Source of the DNA: an uncultured Rothia sp.
Lineage (GTDB): Bacteria > Actinomycetota > Actinomycetes > Actinomycetales > Micrococcaceae
NCBI GenBank assembly: GCA_946221065.1
Contig: CAMIIO010000002.1
Coordinates: 186,001-250,000 of the forward strand
Length of the DNA stretch: 64,000 bases
Direction: 5' to 3'
The notes under the pieces are model-generated. The model did no database searches. It was not told the DNA's origin and saw only the letters and a list, made by a program, of their open reading frames with translations. A program made the translations under genes and the position numbers. Shown here piece after piece: positions 17,464-25,728 of this stretch. How positions within the stretch are numbered: position 1 is the stretch's first letter; each line of letters opens with the position of its first letter.

Positions 17464-18426
17464 TTAGAGGACGATGGGGGTAATCGTTACTCGCTCGGGC
17501 GAGGTTTGTGCCAGGGTAGGCACTTGGGTTCCTGCCAGTGATGCTGCCGCAGAGCCGTGAGCCACGGCCTGAGCAAGGCATTCCTGCACATTTTTGCCCT
17601 GTTCGTGGGCAATCAGGTATCCGGCGAGGGAGCAGTCACCTGCGCCCACGGTGCTTCGCACCTTGACCGGTTCGTGGATTGCGTGCCAGGCGCCGTCGGC
17701 GTTAACAAGCGCCGCGCCCTTCCCACCAAGGGTTGCCAGCACAGTATCAACGCCCCGATTCACCAGTTCCCGCGCGGTGCGGGCGGTGAGTTCAATATCG
17801 CCTTCGAGCTCTTCCCAGGTGTCGGGGCGTCCCACGAGTTCGGCAAGTTCTTCGGAATTGGGTTTGATGAGGTTGGGCATACCATCTTGACCGTTGACGG
17901 CGTCGCGCAGGGCTTTACCGGAGGTATCGACGGCGATCAGCGGCGCCTGCTCCCCCAGGGCTTCGCGGATTGCGCGGCCTACTACCGAGTAGTAGTCGCT
18001 CTGCACGCCGGGTGGTAGTGAACCTGCCAGTACCAGCCAGGAGGCGTCGTGAGTTTCCTGAATCAGTAGGCGGGTGAGCTGTTGTTGGGCAAGGCCGTTG
18101 AGCGGTTCGCCGGGGGCGTTGAATTTGGTGGTGGTGCCGTCCGGCTCAACCACGGTGATGTTGGAACGGATTGGTGCTCCGGTGGACATGTTGACGTACT
18201 GTACGCCCTCTTCTTTGAGGCCAAGCAGTACGGGGTCGTCGTTGTCTCCGGGGAGAATTGCTATCGTGTCAAAACCGGAGCCTTTGAGGGCGCGGGCAAT
18301 ATTGACGCCCTTACCGCCGGAGTCTTGAGCCACACGGGTCGCACGCATGACGGTACCTCGCCTCAGCTCATCTGATAGTTCGACGGTGCGATCCAGACTT
18401 GGGTTCGCGGTTAGTGTGACGATCAT
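17464..18426 (-). CDS. fruK: 1-phosphofructokinase
   Basis: A 320-residue PfkB-family sugar kinase that converts fructose 1-phosphate to fructose 1,6-bisphosphate with ATP. The N-terminal L-T-A-N-P-S-L-D-R-T and S-G-G-K-G-V-N-I-A-R-A-L motifs are typical of the FruK/LacC group. The C-terminal anion hole G-A-G-D-C-S-L-A-G-Y contains the catalytic Asp; Cys-Ser stands where many members have Ser-Met or Ala-Phe, a mild substitution. Its ATG overlaps the fruR stop by four bases, so translation is coupled. It completes the fructose route with FruA. Confidence 0.94.
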   Translation of the reverse strand: MIVTLTANPSLDRTVELSDELRRGTVMRATRVAQDSGGKGVNIARALKGSGFDTIAILPGDNDDPVLLGLKEEGVQYVNMSTGAPIRSNITVVEPDGTTTKFNAPGEPLNGLAQQQLTRLLIQETHDASWLVLAGSLPPGVQSDYYSVVGRAIREALGEQAPLIAVDTSGKALRDAVNGQDGMPNLIKPNSEELAELVGRPDTWEELEGDIELTARTARELVNRGVDTVLATLGGKGAALVNADGAWHAIHEPVKVRSTVGAGDCSLAGYLIAHEQGKNVQECLAQAVAHGSAAASLAGTQVPTLAQTSPERVTITPIVL

Positions 18427-19214
18427 GCGATTATTACCTCTACATTGGATTCTTCCAGCGCTACTGCGAGGTCACCCTCGGGCGCCTTATCGGTTACCAG
18501 GGTGTCAACGTCCTCAAGATTGGCAAACCGTACCAACGATTCGCGGTCAAATTTGGCGGAATCACAGAGCAAAACCACGCGACGCGCAGATTTAACAATG
18601 GCTGTTTTCACGATCGCTTCACTGAGACCGGGAGTACTAAGCCCAAATTCTGCATTGAGTCCGTTGACGCCGATAAATGCTATATCGGGTCTCATAGTTG
18701 AATAGTGCTCAGTGGTTTGAGCACCAATGGCAGCCCACGTCATTTTCCGCAACTGCCCCCCTACAAGGTCTAATACTACGCCCTCGGCTTCGGCGAGCTT
18801 GACGGCGATGTGCAGGGCGTGGGTGATAATCAGGCGGTCAGCGCCTGACTTGAGGCTAAAGTTTTCGGCGGCGATTCGATCTGCCAGGATTTCGATGGTT
18901 GTTCCGGCGTCCAGCACTACTGCCCCGGCGTCGGCGTCCCGCAAGAGTTCGTAGGCGCGCAAGGCAATGCGTTGCTTTTCGGGGGTGTTCATGGACTGGC
19001 GTGAGGTGATAGAGGATTCCACGGAGGTGGACTGCTCGACGGTGACGGCGCCACCGTGGACCCGGCGGAGTTTACCTTCGGCCTCTAGGGCGGCAAGGTC
19101 TCGACGTACGGTTTCCATCGTTACTTCGTAGCAGCGTGCCAGCTCAGCACCATTGACGCGGCGTGCAGAAGCCACTAGTTTTGCGATTTCAGCACGGCGT
19201 TCTTCGGCGAACAT
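18423..19214 (-). CDS. fruR: DeoR-family fructose operon regulator
   Basis: A 263-residue regulator with a DeoR helix-turn-helix at the start (E-E-R-R-A-E-I-A-K-L-V, then T-M-E-T-V-R-R-D-L-A-A-L-E and L-R-R-V-H-G-G-A) and a DeoR sensor domain after residue 75 with D-A-G-T-T-I-E-I-L-A and G-L-S-T-P-G-L-S-E. Such proteins usually repress sugar operons and respond to a sugar phosphate; fructose 1-phosphate is expected here from context. It is first in the operon, overlapping fruK. The 75-base leader upstream contains the word ACATAAA twice (near 19265-19285), a possible operator. AGGTGAT precedes the ATG. Confidence 0.9.
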   Translation of the reverse strand: MFAEERRAEIAKLVASARRVNGAELARCYEVTMETVRRDLAALEAEGKLRRVHGGAVTVEQSTSVESSITSRQSMNTPEKQRIALRAYELLRDADAGAVVLDAGTTIEILADRIAAENFSLKSGADRLIITHALHIAVKLAEAEGVVLDLVGGQLRKMTWAAIGAQTTEHYSTMRPDIAFIGVNGLNAEFGLSTPGLSEAIVKTAIVKSARRVVLLCDSAKFDRESLVRFANLEDVDTLVTDKAPEGDLAVALEESNVEVIIA

Positions 19215-19290
19215 ATAACATCACCTAACAAAATGGGGTGGGCAGATGAGGATTAGTTAACTTGATTTTATGTGGGTTTATGTTGTTTCG

Positions 19291-19809
19291 TCAATGCGTT
19301 TTCCCCATAAGACCACGTCTTGACCGTTTGTTTCGTAATATTCGCAAAGTATTTACCGTCCACAGTAGAAACAGGGCGCATCCCCAGCCCACCGTTCCGC
19401 CTAGAGTATTTGCCACGATATCCCACACAGAAGATGTTCTACCGGGCATAAAATACTGTGTAGATTCAACGCCGCAGGTGGTAGCAAAAGCCAGCAGCGG
19501 AACCCACAATCGGATTCGCTCAAACAAGAGTGCCATCAAAAAGCCCCCCGGCACAAACATCACCACGTTGGAAAGCCACTCCACCGTTTGGTAGGTAAAC
19601 CAGAGCGGGAGCCAGCCCTGAGAATGCCCGGTGTGCAGGAACATCAAAACATACCTGCCACTACTGTTATCGTCCACATGGGTTGGCCACAACACAATAA
19701 AAGCTACCAGCAGAACATACACAGCAAGCAGAACTAGCCCAAGCACGCGAAGCCACTGCGGTAGGTAAAGATGGGTAGGGACGGCAATAGAAGAAGGTGA
19801 TACAGCCAT
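19291..19809 (-). CDS. VanZ-like membrane protein
   Basis: A 172-residue protein with four membrane helices (about 20-42, 70-95, 100-118, 130-155). The VanZ-like signature is visible: N-V-V-M-F-V-P-G-G-F-L-M-A-L-L and, later, G-V-E-S-T-Q-Y-F-M-P-G-R-T-S-S-V-W-D-I-V-A-N-T-L-G-G. VanZ of Enterococcus gives low-level teicoplanin resistance; most chromosomal homologues have no known role, so resistance should not be assumed. It starts seven bases after the stop of the histidine phosphatase gene upstream and is probably the last gene of that unit. Confidence 0.85.
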   Translation of the reverse strand: MAVSPSSIAVPTHLYLPQWLRVLGLVLLAVYVLLVAFIVLWPTHVDDNSSGRYVLMFLHTGHSQGWLPLWFTYQTVEWLSNVVMFVPGGFLMALLFERIRLWVPLLAFATTCGVESTQYFMPGRTSSVWDIVANTLGGTVGWGCALFLLWTVNTLRILRNKRSRRGLMGKTH

Positions 19810-19816
19810 ACAGAAG

Positions 19817-20410
19817 CTACTTCTTACCCTTCAGCAACGGCTCATTCTCTTCTGTCCAGGCAAAAAGACCTGCCAACGGAATATCCAAGGGCACAGCATT
19901 GGGGACTGCCGTTGCCCACTCCTGCCCGTGCGCTGCGCAGAGCACACGCCGAATCAGCGAGCCGTGCGAGACCACAATAATGCGCTGGCCCGAAAAATCT
20001 TGAACAATCTCTCGCAGAACTTCCACCCCTCGCACGTAGAGCGAACGCTCGGATTCCACGCCCTTATAAAAGGCATCGGGTTCTTTGCGGGCTTCTGCCG
20101 AGATGTCTTTACCCTCGGCGTCGCCGTAGTGACGTTCAACCAGAGCAGCATAGGTTCTGCTCACCTCCAACCCCAGTTGCTCCCCCACCATCTGCGCGGT
20201 CTCTAAGGCGCGAGAGAGCGGAGAACTAACCAGCACGTCATAGCTCAAACCCCGCCGAACAAGCTCCTTACCCGTCTCTACCGCCTGCTCACGCCCGACG
20301 TCGTTAAGCGGGATGTCGGAGGAGCCCTGCATCAGGTTCTGCTTATTCCAGTCGGTTTGTCCGTGCCGAAGCAGGGTAAGGCTACCTGTAAGGTTGGGTA
20401 TTTCAGACAT
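19817..20410 (-). CDS. Histidine phosphatase family protein (phosphoglycerate mutase-like)
   Basis: A 197-residue cytoplasmic enzyme of the histidine phosphatase superfamily. The phosphorylated His lies in L-L-R-H-G-Q-T-D-W-N (about 12-21), the proton donor region in E-R-H-Y-G-D-A-E-G, and the second His in V-V-S-H-G-S-L-I-R-R. All core residues are present, so phosphatase activity on a small phospho-compound is likely; the substrate is unknown. The ATG at 20410 is chosen because of AAGGAA just upstream; an in-frame ATG at 20449 lacks a ribosome site. It is a close paralogue of the next upstream gene (20542-21165) and runs toward the VanZ-like gene. Confidence 0.87.
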   Translation of the reverse strand: MSEIPNLTGSLTLLRHGQTDWNKQNLMQGSSDIPLNDVGREQAVETGKELVRRGLSYDVLVSSPLSRALETAQMVGEQLGLEVSRTYAALVERHYGDAEGKDISAEARKEPDAFYKGVESERSLYVRGVEVLREIVQDFSGQRIIVVSHGSLIRRVLCAAHGQEWATAVPNAVPLDIPLAGLFAWTEENEPLLKGKK

Positions 20411-20541
20411 GCGTTCCTTCTGAATAGTGTGCGGCGGCGAAGTTTCCATAGTACGAGAGGCGGCTGAAAATACCTTGTAAGGGACAAAGGATTATTTCTG
20501 TGCCCACTATCACCGCTGGAACCGCGCACCTAATTCACCGC

Positions 20542-21165
20542 TTAGCCGCGTGTTTCCGCTTCATCCCGACGAAGCAACTCCAACGGAAGCTCCGTTACCG
20601 AGGCATTGACGGGGATAGAAATTTCCTCACCCGTCAGCTCAGTGAGTGTTTGAGAAATCCACATGCCGTGCGCCACCACAATCAGATTTTTACCCCGATG
20701 TTCTTGAAGCGCCACATTCAACGACTCGATGGAGCGCGCTCGTAGCTCTTCCAACGGTTCGATTCCGGCAAAAGTTTCTTCCATATTCTGCCAATTATCC
20801 ACAGTAACCTGAACACCCTCAGCCTCACCAAAGGACCGCTCCTGCATCCCCGCATACGTACCCGAAACCTCCAAACCCAAGACATCGGCAATGATCTCGG
20901 CAGTCTCCAAAGCACGAGACAGCGGGGACGCCACCACCGCCTCCCACTCAAAACCAGGTTCGCTCTGCCGCAGAGCAACCGCATAATCCACAAGATTCTG
21001 CGCGGCTTCCCGCGCCTGCTCCCGCCCGGTATCATTCAGCGGAATATCAGTCTGCCCCTGAAAGCGGTGCTCAAAATTCCAGTCCGTTTGCCCGTGCTTA
21101 ATCAACACCACCCGAGAAGATGAACAAAGCGGGGCTGTGGCGTCGGAAGAAGTAGAAGAAGTCAT
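20542..21165 (-). CDS. Histidine phosphatase paralogue with Lys in the catalytic motif
   Basis: A 207-residue paralogue of the neighbouring phosphatase; they share Q-G-x-x-D-I-P-L-N-D-x-G-R-E-Q-A and S-P-L-S-R-A-L-E-T-A. Here the catalytic motif reads I-K-H-G-Q-T-D-W-N, with Lys (codon 21097-21099) replacing the nearly invariant Arg before the phosphorylated His. The second His (V-V-A-H-G-M-W-I) and the acidic E-R-S-F-G-E-A-E-G remain. Lys may keep a positive pocket, or the enzyme may be slow or have another substrate. The ATG at 21165 is preferred to a frame from 21231 because homology begins near it. It heads a three-gene unit with the second phosphatase and VanZ. Confidence 0.83.
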   Translation of the reverse strand: MTSSTSSDATAPLCSSSRVVLIKHGQTDWNFEHRFQGQTDIPLNDTGREQAREAAQNLVDYAVALRQSEPGFEWEAVVASPLSRALETAEIIADVLGLEVSGTYAGMQERSFGEAEGVQVTVDNWQNMEETFAGIEPLEELRARSIESLNVALQEHRGKNLIVVAHGMWISQTLTELTGEEISIPVNASVTELPLELLRRDEAETRG

Positions 21166-21210
21166 GCGCCCTATTATCGCAAATCTTGCGCACCGCCACG
21201 GCAACCATTC

Positions 21211-21283
21211 TTTATACCGCCAAGCACACACCTCATACCGACCTCATACCGGGGTATGAGCTAACACAGCCATAGTTCATACC
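21211..21283. promoter_or_regulatory. Operator-like repeats upstream of the ABC exporter
   Basis: An exact palindrome, CTCATACC-GG-GGTATGAG, lies at 21243-21260. A further CTCATACC is at 21232-21239, and looser copies TTTATACC and TTCATACC are near 21211 and 21276. The cluster ends about 45 bases before the ATG of the ABC ATPase gene and overlaps the likely promoter. No regulator gene is adjacent. Confidence 0.55.
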
Positions 21284-21326
21284 CTGCCCCGATGACTCCC
21301 ACAAAGCTTTCTTTCAGACTTAATAC

Positions 21327-22058
21327 ATGACCCATCCACCATTTTCCACGCACCCCCAACCACACCTCACAGCTCACCACCTCGTCAAAACCTTCGGCAC
21401 CACACAGGCACTAAATGACGTCTCACTCACCATCAACACCGGCGAGTCCGTCGCCATTATGGGCCCCTCGGGATCCGGCAAAACCACCCTGCTCCATGCG
21501 CTCTCCGGAATCATCCAGCCCGACACCGGAACGGTAGAACTCAACGGCAACCCACCCCTCATGCTCTCGGCACTTACCACCGCGCAACGCACCACGTTTC
21601 GCGCACAACACTGCGGATTCGTCTTCCAGCAAGGCCTGCTAATTCCCGAACTCACCGTCGAAGAAAACGTGGCGCTCGCCGCCATGGTAGCCGGCGTACC
21701 CCGTAAGGAGGCGTTGTATCGGGCAAGGAACTTGCTCGAATCGCTCGGACTAGCAGATAAATTTACCCAACGAATCGGCGCCCTCTCCGGCGGGCAACAA
21801 CAGCGAGTAGGCATCGCCCGTTCACAGGTAACGGGTGCTCCCCTCACCTTTGCGGACGAACCCACTGGTGCCCTCGACTCCCGCACCGCCCAAGAGGTAA
21901 TGAGCACGCTTCTGAACCTTGTACCGGGTCAGGGCAAAACCCTGGTCATAGTCACCCACGACGGCGCAGTAGCCCAACGGTGCTCACGCATTATCACCCT
22001 CGTCGACGGCACCATCGCCCATGACACCGCACACTCAGCTAACAACTTTTCTCGCTAA
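21327..22058 (+). CDS. ABC transporter ATP-binding protein (MacB/LolD-like)
   Basis: A 243-residue ATPase. Walker A is G-P-S-G-S-G-K-T-T (about 47-55), the signature L-S-G-G-Q-Q-Q-R-V, and Walker B L-T-F-A-D-E-P-T-G-A-L-D. The sequence type is that of ATPases paired with FtsX-like permeases, used for export of peptides or antibiotics or for lipid handling. It is followed eleven bases later by its permease. No clear ribosome site precedes the ATG at 21327, so a leaderless transcript is possible. Palindromic repeats in the promoter (21211-21283) suggest control by a repressor encoded elsewhere, as with drug- or peptide-induced exporters. Confidence 0.93.
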   Translation: MTHPPFSTHPQPHLTAHHLVKTFGTTQALNDVSLTINTGESVAIMGPSGSGKTTLLHALSGIIQPDTGTVELNGNPPLMLSALTTAQRTTFRAQHCGFVFQQGLLIPELTVEENVALAAMVAGVPRKEALYRARNLLESLGLADKFTQRIGALSGGQQQRVGIARSQVTGAPLTFADEPTGALDSRTAQEVMSTLLNLVPGQGKTLVIVTHDGAVAQRCSRIITLVDGTIAHDTAHSANNFSR

Positions 22059-22069
22059 GGATCCTGACC

Positions 22070-23422
22070 GTGGAAATTTTTGCTCTGCTCTCACTGCGCA
22101 CACTCACCCAAAAACAAGCAGCTCTACCCCTCATCGCCTACACCGTGAGCATGACTCTTCTGCTCACCATTTTGGGTGGAGCCTTTGCCTTTACCCGCTG
22201 GAACCCAGGCTTGGAAGAAGATTTCCTGGCATTCTACAAGCTGCTTGCCACGGTCGCAGTATGCCTGCTAATAGTTCCGCTATTTTCCCTCGGCGCATCC
22301 ACCGCCCGGCTTAGCGCACGCACCCGCGAAGACAGACTCTGCACCCTCTCCCTGCTCGGCATGAAACCCGCACAGGTTCGCCTACAAGCAATAGGAGAAG
22401 CCTTGCTCTACGCCCTTGTGGGCACAGTGCTGGGATGGCTCCTCAACTTCGTAACAGTCATCCCCTTCTCTGCCCTCACATTTCAAGACGTACCCCTGGG
22501 CTACCGCAATATGCTCCTACCGTTTCCCTACCAGTGCGCCGTCGTTATGGGATTACTACTCCTTGCCCTACTCAGCTCACTCGTAGGCATGGGAAAACTC
22601 ACCATCACGCCCCTAGAAATACGCTTCCGCGCTTCCCTTCCGCCACAAGGTAAACTTGCCGCCGGTATCGGCATTCTTGTCTTATTAGTAGCCCTCGCAA
22701 TCTCCGTGGGAGGTTCTCTGGGGATGGCAGGAGCCAGCATGGTACTGATTTTGCTTTTCGCTCTAGGTCCGCTAGTGCTCGGCTTAATCGCCCTAGACCT
22801 CCTAGGCGGTTTTCTGCTCAGCATCTACGCGAAAGTACGGGTTGCCCACGTACGACCCCCCGAACAATTACTCGGATACCGTGGGCTACAAGAGAGCGCA
22901 CGAACCATATGGCGCCAAATCTCCGGCGTGGCATTTACTACCTTCATCAGCGTAATCCTGGGGATAGGAATAAGCATGAGCGGCAATGCCTCAGAGACGC
23001 TTCCCCGTGAAGAGATTCTCCTGGGAGACGACATCCGCACCGGGGTAGTACTGACGCTCGCTATCTGCTTTATTCTGGTGGCGCTCAGCGCCGCACTCAA
23101 TCAGGTATCTCATATCTACGAACGAGCCGTACTCTTCTCCTCACTACAGATGATGGGAGTACCCACACAAACTCTCCAAAAATCACGTCGCACCGTGCTC
23201 TTTGGCCCCCTGGTACTCACCTCCCTACTCTCGGCAGGCACTGCCTTTGTACTAGTCCTCCCGCTCTTAGGCGGCGGACTGCTCAGCGCACAGGGGGCAC
23301 TCGCCACACTCGGCGGACTCACCACAGCTATCGGCGGAGGGCTCCTCCTGGTCTACCTCTCCCTCCGCGCCACCGGAACCACCCTCACCCGTATCGCAGA
23401 AAAACCCACCACCGCCATATAA
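22070..23422 (+). CDS. FtsX-like ABC transporter permease
   Basis: A 450-residue membrane protein with about ten hydrophobic helices: one near residue 25-45, three more by 185, a cluster at 190-245, then a second set from about 285 to the end. The overall layout, with an FtsX-like block repeated in N- and C-terminal halves, matches permeases that partner MacB-type ATPases. The start is GTG at 22070, eleven bases after the ATPase stop. The transported substrate cannot be inferred. A hairpin at 23456-23486 follows the stop. Confidence 0.86.
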   Translation: MEIFALLSLRTLTQKQAALPLIAYTVSMTLLLTILGGAFAFTRWNPGLEEDFLAFYKLLATVAVCLLIVPLFSLGASTARLSARTREDRLCTLSLLGMKPAQVRLQAIGEALLYALVGTVLGWLLNFVTVIPFSALTFQDVPLGYRNMLLPFPYQCAVVMGLLLLALLSSLVGMGKLTITPLEIRFRASLPPQGKLAAGIGILVLLVALAISVGGSLGMAGASMVLILLFALGPLVLGLIALDLLGGFLLSIYAKVRVAHVRPPEQLLGYRGLQESARTIWRQISGVAFTTFISVILGIGISMSGNASETLPREEILLGDDIRTGVVLTLAICFILVALSAALNQVSHIYERAVLFSSLQMMGVPTQTLQKSRRTVLFGPLVLTSLLSAGTAFVLVLPLLGGGLLSAQGALATLGGLTTAIGGGLLLVYLSLRATGTTLTRIAEKPTTAI

Positions 23423-23455
23423 CAGCACTACCGGCACACAGTCCACAGGTAAGTA

Positions 23456-23486
23456 CAGCGCCAAATCTATGCAGATACCGGCGCTG
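23456..23486 (+). terminator. Hairpin after the ABC exporter operon
   Basis: The inverted repeat CAGCGCC / GGCGCTG has an inner ATCT/AGAT pairing and lies 34 bases after the permease stop. There is no T run after it, so termination is uncertain. Confidence 0.35.
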
Positions 23487-23514
23487 AAATCAGAGGATAT
23501 GACACAATGACACT

Positions 23515-24231
23515 ATGTTCACCTCTACCGTAGATTCCACCTGGTTCCCCACCTGCGCCGTATTCGACTGCGACGGCGTGCTCCTCGACTCCGAATCCGT
23601 GTGGGAGAGCGTACAAAACGAATTCTTCGACCGCTACAACCTCACCCCCTCCGACGACGTCCGCGCCCGACTAGTAGGCTCCGCCGCCGACGACCTCGCC
23701 CAAGTAATCACCGACCTCACCAACAACAACCGAACCCCCGCCCAAAACGCTGAATTCAAAGCCACAGTCCTCGCCGAAGTCAAAAAAGGCGAAATGAACA
23801 TCATCGACCGCGGCGTAGAACCCATCCCCGGCGCGCTCGAAACCATCACCAAACTCGCCAGCGCCATGCCCGTAGCCGTCGCATCCAACTCATCCAGCGA
23901 CCTACTCACCAAAAAAATGGAACTCTTCGGCTACTCCACCATCCTCACCACCTGGGTAGGAGCAGACCACGTTCCCTCCCCCAAACCCGCACCCGACATG
24001 TACCTCGAAGCCATCCGGCGCCTCGGCGGCACCCCCGAACGCACCTTCACCGTAGAAGACTCCAACGCCGGAGCCACCGCCGCCCAAGCCGCCGGAGCCA
24101 TCACCTTCATCTTCACCAGTACCCCCAATACCGCACCCAAAGGCCAGGGCTACTTTAGCTCTTTCACCGACCCACACTTCACCGAAACCATCGACCGCTG
24201 GGTAGACGCCGCTCAGCAACGGGAACGCTAG
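23515..24231 (+). CDS. HAD-superfamily phosphatase (beta-phosphoglucomutase-like)
   Basis: A 238-residue cytoplasmic hydrolase. Motif I is F-D-C-D-G-V-L-L-D-S-E (about 18-28, with both catalytic Asp residues), motif II A-S-N-S-S-S-D, motif III includes the Lys of S-P-K-P-A-P-D-M-Y, and motif IV V-E-D-S-N-A-G-A-T-A-A. The helical cap after motif I places it in subfamily I with phosphoglycolate phosphatases and beta-phosphoglucomutases. The substrate is not evident. No strong ribosome site precedes the ATG. The next gene starts two bases after its stop. A second, related HAD enzyme is at 52161. Confidence 0.88.
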   Translation: MFTSTVDSTWFPTCAVFDCDGVLLDSESVWESVQNEFFDRYNLTPSDDVRARLVGSAADDLAQVITDLTNNNRTPAQNAEFKATVLAEVKKGEMNIIDRGVEPIPGALETITKLASAMPVAVASNSSSDLLTKKMELFGYSTILTTWVGADHVPSPKPAPDMYLEAIRRLGGTPERTFTVEDSNAGATAAQAAGAITFIFTSTPNTAPKGQGYFSSFTDPHFTETIDRWVDAAQQRER

Positions 24232-24233
24232 CC

Positions 24234-24950
24234 ATGAGCAAACACCCAGCCGAGAATACCCCCGCCGAAAACGGAAAGTTCGGGCTCCGCTACAGCAACA
24301 TGAGCGAAGAAGAACTCGAATACTACCGCGAATTCTGGCAAGAACCCGAACCCCAAGAAGGCGAACCCGGCTACCAAATTCCCCAGCACACCGCCGTCAA
24401 CGCCCGAGTACGTATGGCAACCGGGCTCAGCTTCACCCTTCTATTACTCGGCGTACTCGGCTCGCTCATCGCCTTCTCCTTCGACAACCTTCTCGCCAGC
24501 CTAGCGTGCGGAGCCGTCGTCGCCGGTGCCCTCGGGCTACTCATAGCGGTACGCCGGCGCATGTTCGCGTCCCTGCGCATACCCGGGCAACAACCCGTCC
24601 AAAAAAACAAAAAAGCCAAGCTCTTCTGGATACCCCACACCCTCGTCGTGCTCGGTGTGATTGCCGGAATCATCAGCTTCACCATCATCCCCGAAATCTA
24701 CGCCGACGCCGAGCCGAACCTCCGCCGCAGCTACGTGCTGCTCTGGAACGAAATCTCCATGCTCGGTCTCCTCATGGGAGCCGTGTTCTACGGCGTCTTC
24801 GCGCTCGCCGTGTACACCCCCGAAGACCCTGACGACTCGATTATCCGCCCCACCGATTACGCCGAAAAACAACACGAAAAAGACATCGCCCGCGGACGGC
24901 GACGCGACGACGATGACTTTTACGACTCCAGCTGGATCAGCGGCAAATAA
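24234..24950 (+). CDS. Unknown four-helix membrane protein
   Basis: A 238-residue protein I do not recognise. The first 60 residues are hydrophilic and acidic (E-E-E-L-E-Y-Y-R-E-F-W-Q-E). Two membrane helices follow at about 63-105, a basic loop, and two more at about 132-155 and 172-195. The tail is strongly charged, ending in R-G-R-R-R-D-D-D-D-F-Y. It starts two bases after the HAD phosphatase stop, so the two are coupled, which may be the only clue to function. The convergent metI gene lies beyond the hairpin at 24966-25003. Confidence 0.75.
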   Translation: MSKHPAENTPAENGKFGLRYSNMSEEELEYYREFWQEPEPQEGEPGYQIPQHTAVNARVRMATGLSFTLLLLGVLGSLIAFSFDNLLASLACGAVVAGALGLLIAVRRRMFASLRIPGQQPVQKNKKAKLFWIPHTLVVLGVIAGIISFTIIPEIYADAEPNLRRSYVLLWNEISMLGLLMGAVFYGVFALAVYTPEDPDDSIIRPTDYAEKQHEKDIARGRRRDDDDFYDSSWISGK

Positions 24951-24965
24951 AAACGCGAAGTATCA

Positions 24966-25003
24966 AAAAATGGCTGAAAATCTTGCGATTTTCAGCCATT
25001 TTT
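24966..25003. terminator. Bidirectional hairpin between convergent genes, palindromic repeat copy
   Basis: A perfect 17-base stem (24966-24982 and 24987-25003) with a four-base loop, with A-rich and T-rich outer arms so it can terminate in both directions. It separates the plus-strand membrane protein gene from metI. The core AAAAATGGCTGAAAATC and the following GCGATT resemble the groEL-rlmC hairpin at 3948-4004. Confidence 0.8.
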
Positions 25004-25023
25004 AGTACCTCACCGTGAGGGTT

Positions 25024-25728
25024 TTATCGACGCATAACCTTACGAGCCAGCAGGTTACCAATGAGCTGGATCAACTGAACCATCACGATAATCACCAGCA
25101 CCACGGACCAGGTAATGACGTCGTTAAACCGTTGGTAGCCATCCACCAGCGCTACCTTACCCAGGCCGCCACCGCCCACGTAACCTGCCATGGCAGACAT
25201 ATCTACCACGCCAATCACCAAGAAGGTGTATCCGAGGATCAGCGGGCCCAGTGCTTCCGGAACCATCACGGTAAACAAAATCCGAGACTTCGAGGCACCC
25301 ATCGCCCGAGCAGCTTCAATCACGCCCGGATCAATAGACACCATGTTCTGCTCCACAATGCGCGCAATCGCGAAGGTCGCGGCAAAGCACATTGCAAAAA
25401 TTGCCGCGTTTACGCCTAGACGCGAGCCAACAACGGCGGAGGTTAGCGGGCCCAGCGCCGCCAACAGAATAATGAACGGGATAGGGCGAACAAAGTTCAC
25501 CAGCACGTTCAAAAAGATATTCACCGGGCGATTAGCCAAAATATTGCCCTGGCGGGTGGTGTAGAGCAGCGCGCCAATCACCAGCCCTACTAAACCGGCG
25601 ATCGCCATCGTAATAGCCACCATGTAAACGGTGTCAAAAATTGCCGGAACCAGCTTATCGGGAATAAACGTATTCCAGTTCACGGACGACGCCGCCATCA
25701 GGTTCCCGGTTGTTGCTAGGGTACTCAT
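25024..25728 (-). CDS. metI: Methionine ABC transporter permease
   Basis: A 234-residue inner-membrane permease with five to six helices. It carries the binding-protein-dependent permease loop E-A-A-R-A-M-G-A-S-K-S-R-I-L-F, the coupling helix to the ATPase, and the MetI-typical A-G-Y-V-G-G-G-G-L-G-K-V-A-L near the end. It imports methionine together with MetN and MetQ. Its ATG overlaps the metN stop by one base (TAATG), so translation is coupled. The gene order metQ-metN-metI on the minus strand is standard. The hairpin at 24966-25003 ends the operon. Confidence 0.94.
   Translation of the reverse strand: MSTLATTGNLMAASSVNWNTFIPDKLVPAIFDTVYMVAITMAIAGLVGLVIGALLYTTRQGNILANRPVNIFLNVLVNFVRPIPFIILLAALGPLTSAVVGSRLGVNAAIFAMCFAATFAIARIVEQNMVSIDPGVIEAARAMGASKSRILFTVMVPEALGPLILGYTFLVIGVVDMSAMAGYVGGGGLGKVALVDGYQRFNDVITWSVVLVIIVMVQLIQLIGNLLARKVMRR

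Noticed and set aside
19291..19809. VanZ as evidence of glycopeptide resistance
   Set aside because: No vanHAX-type genes are present, and VanZ-like proteins are widespread without this role.
20786..20800. A TTATCCACA box inside the phosphatase gene
   Set aside because: It lies within coding sequence, alone, and could be chance.
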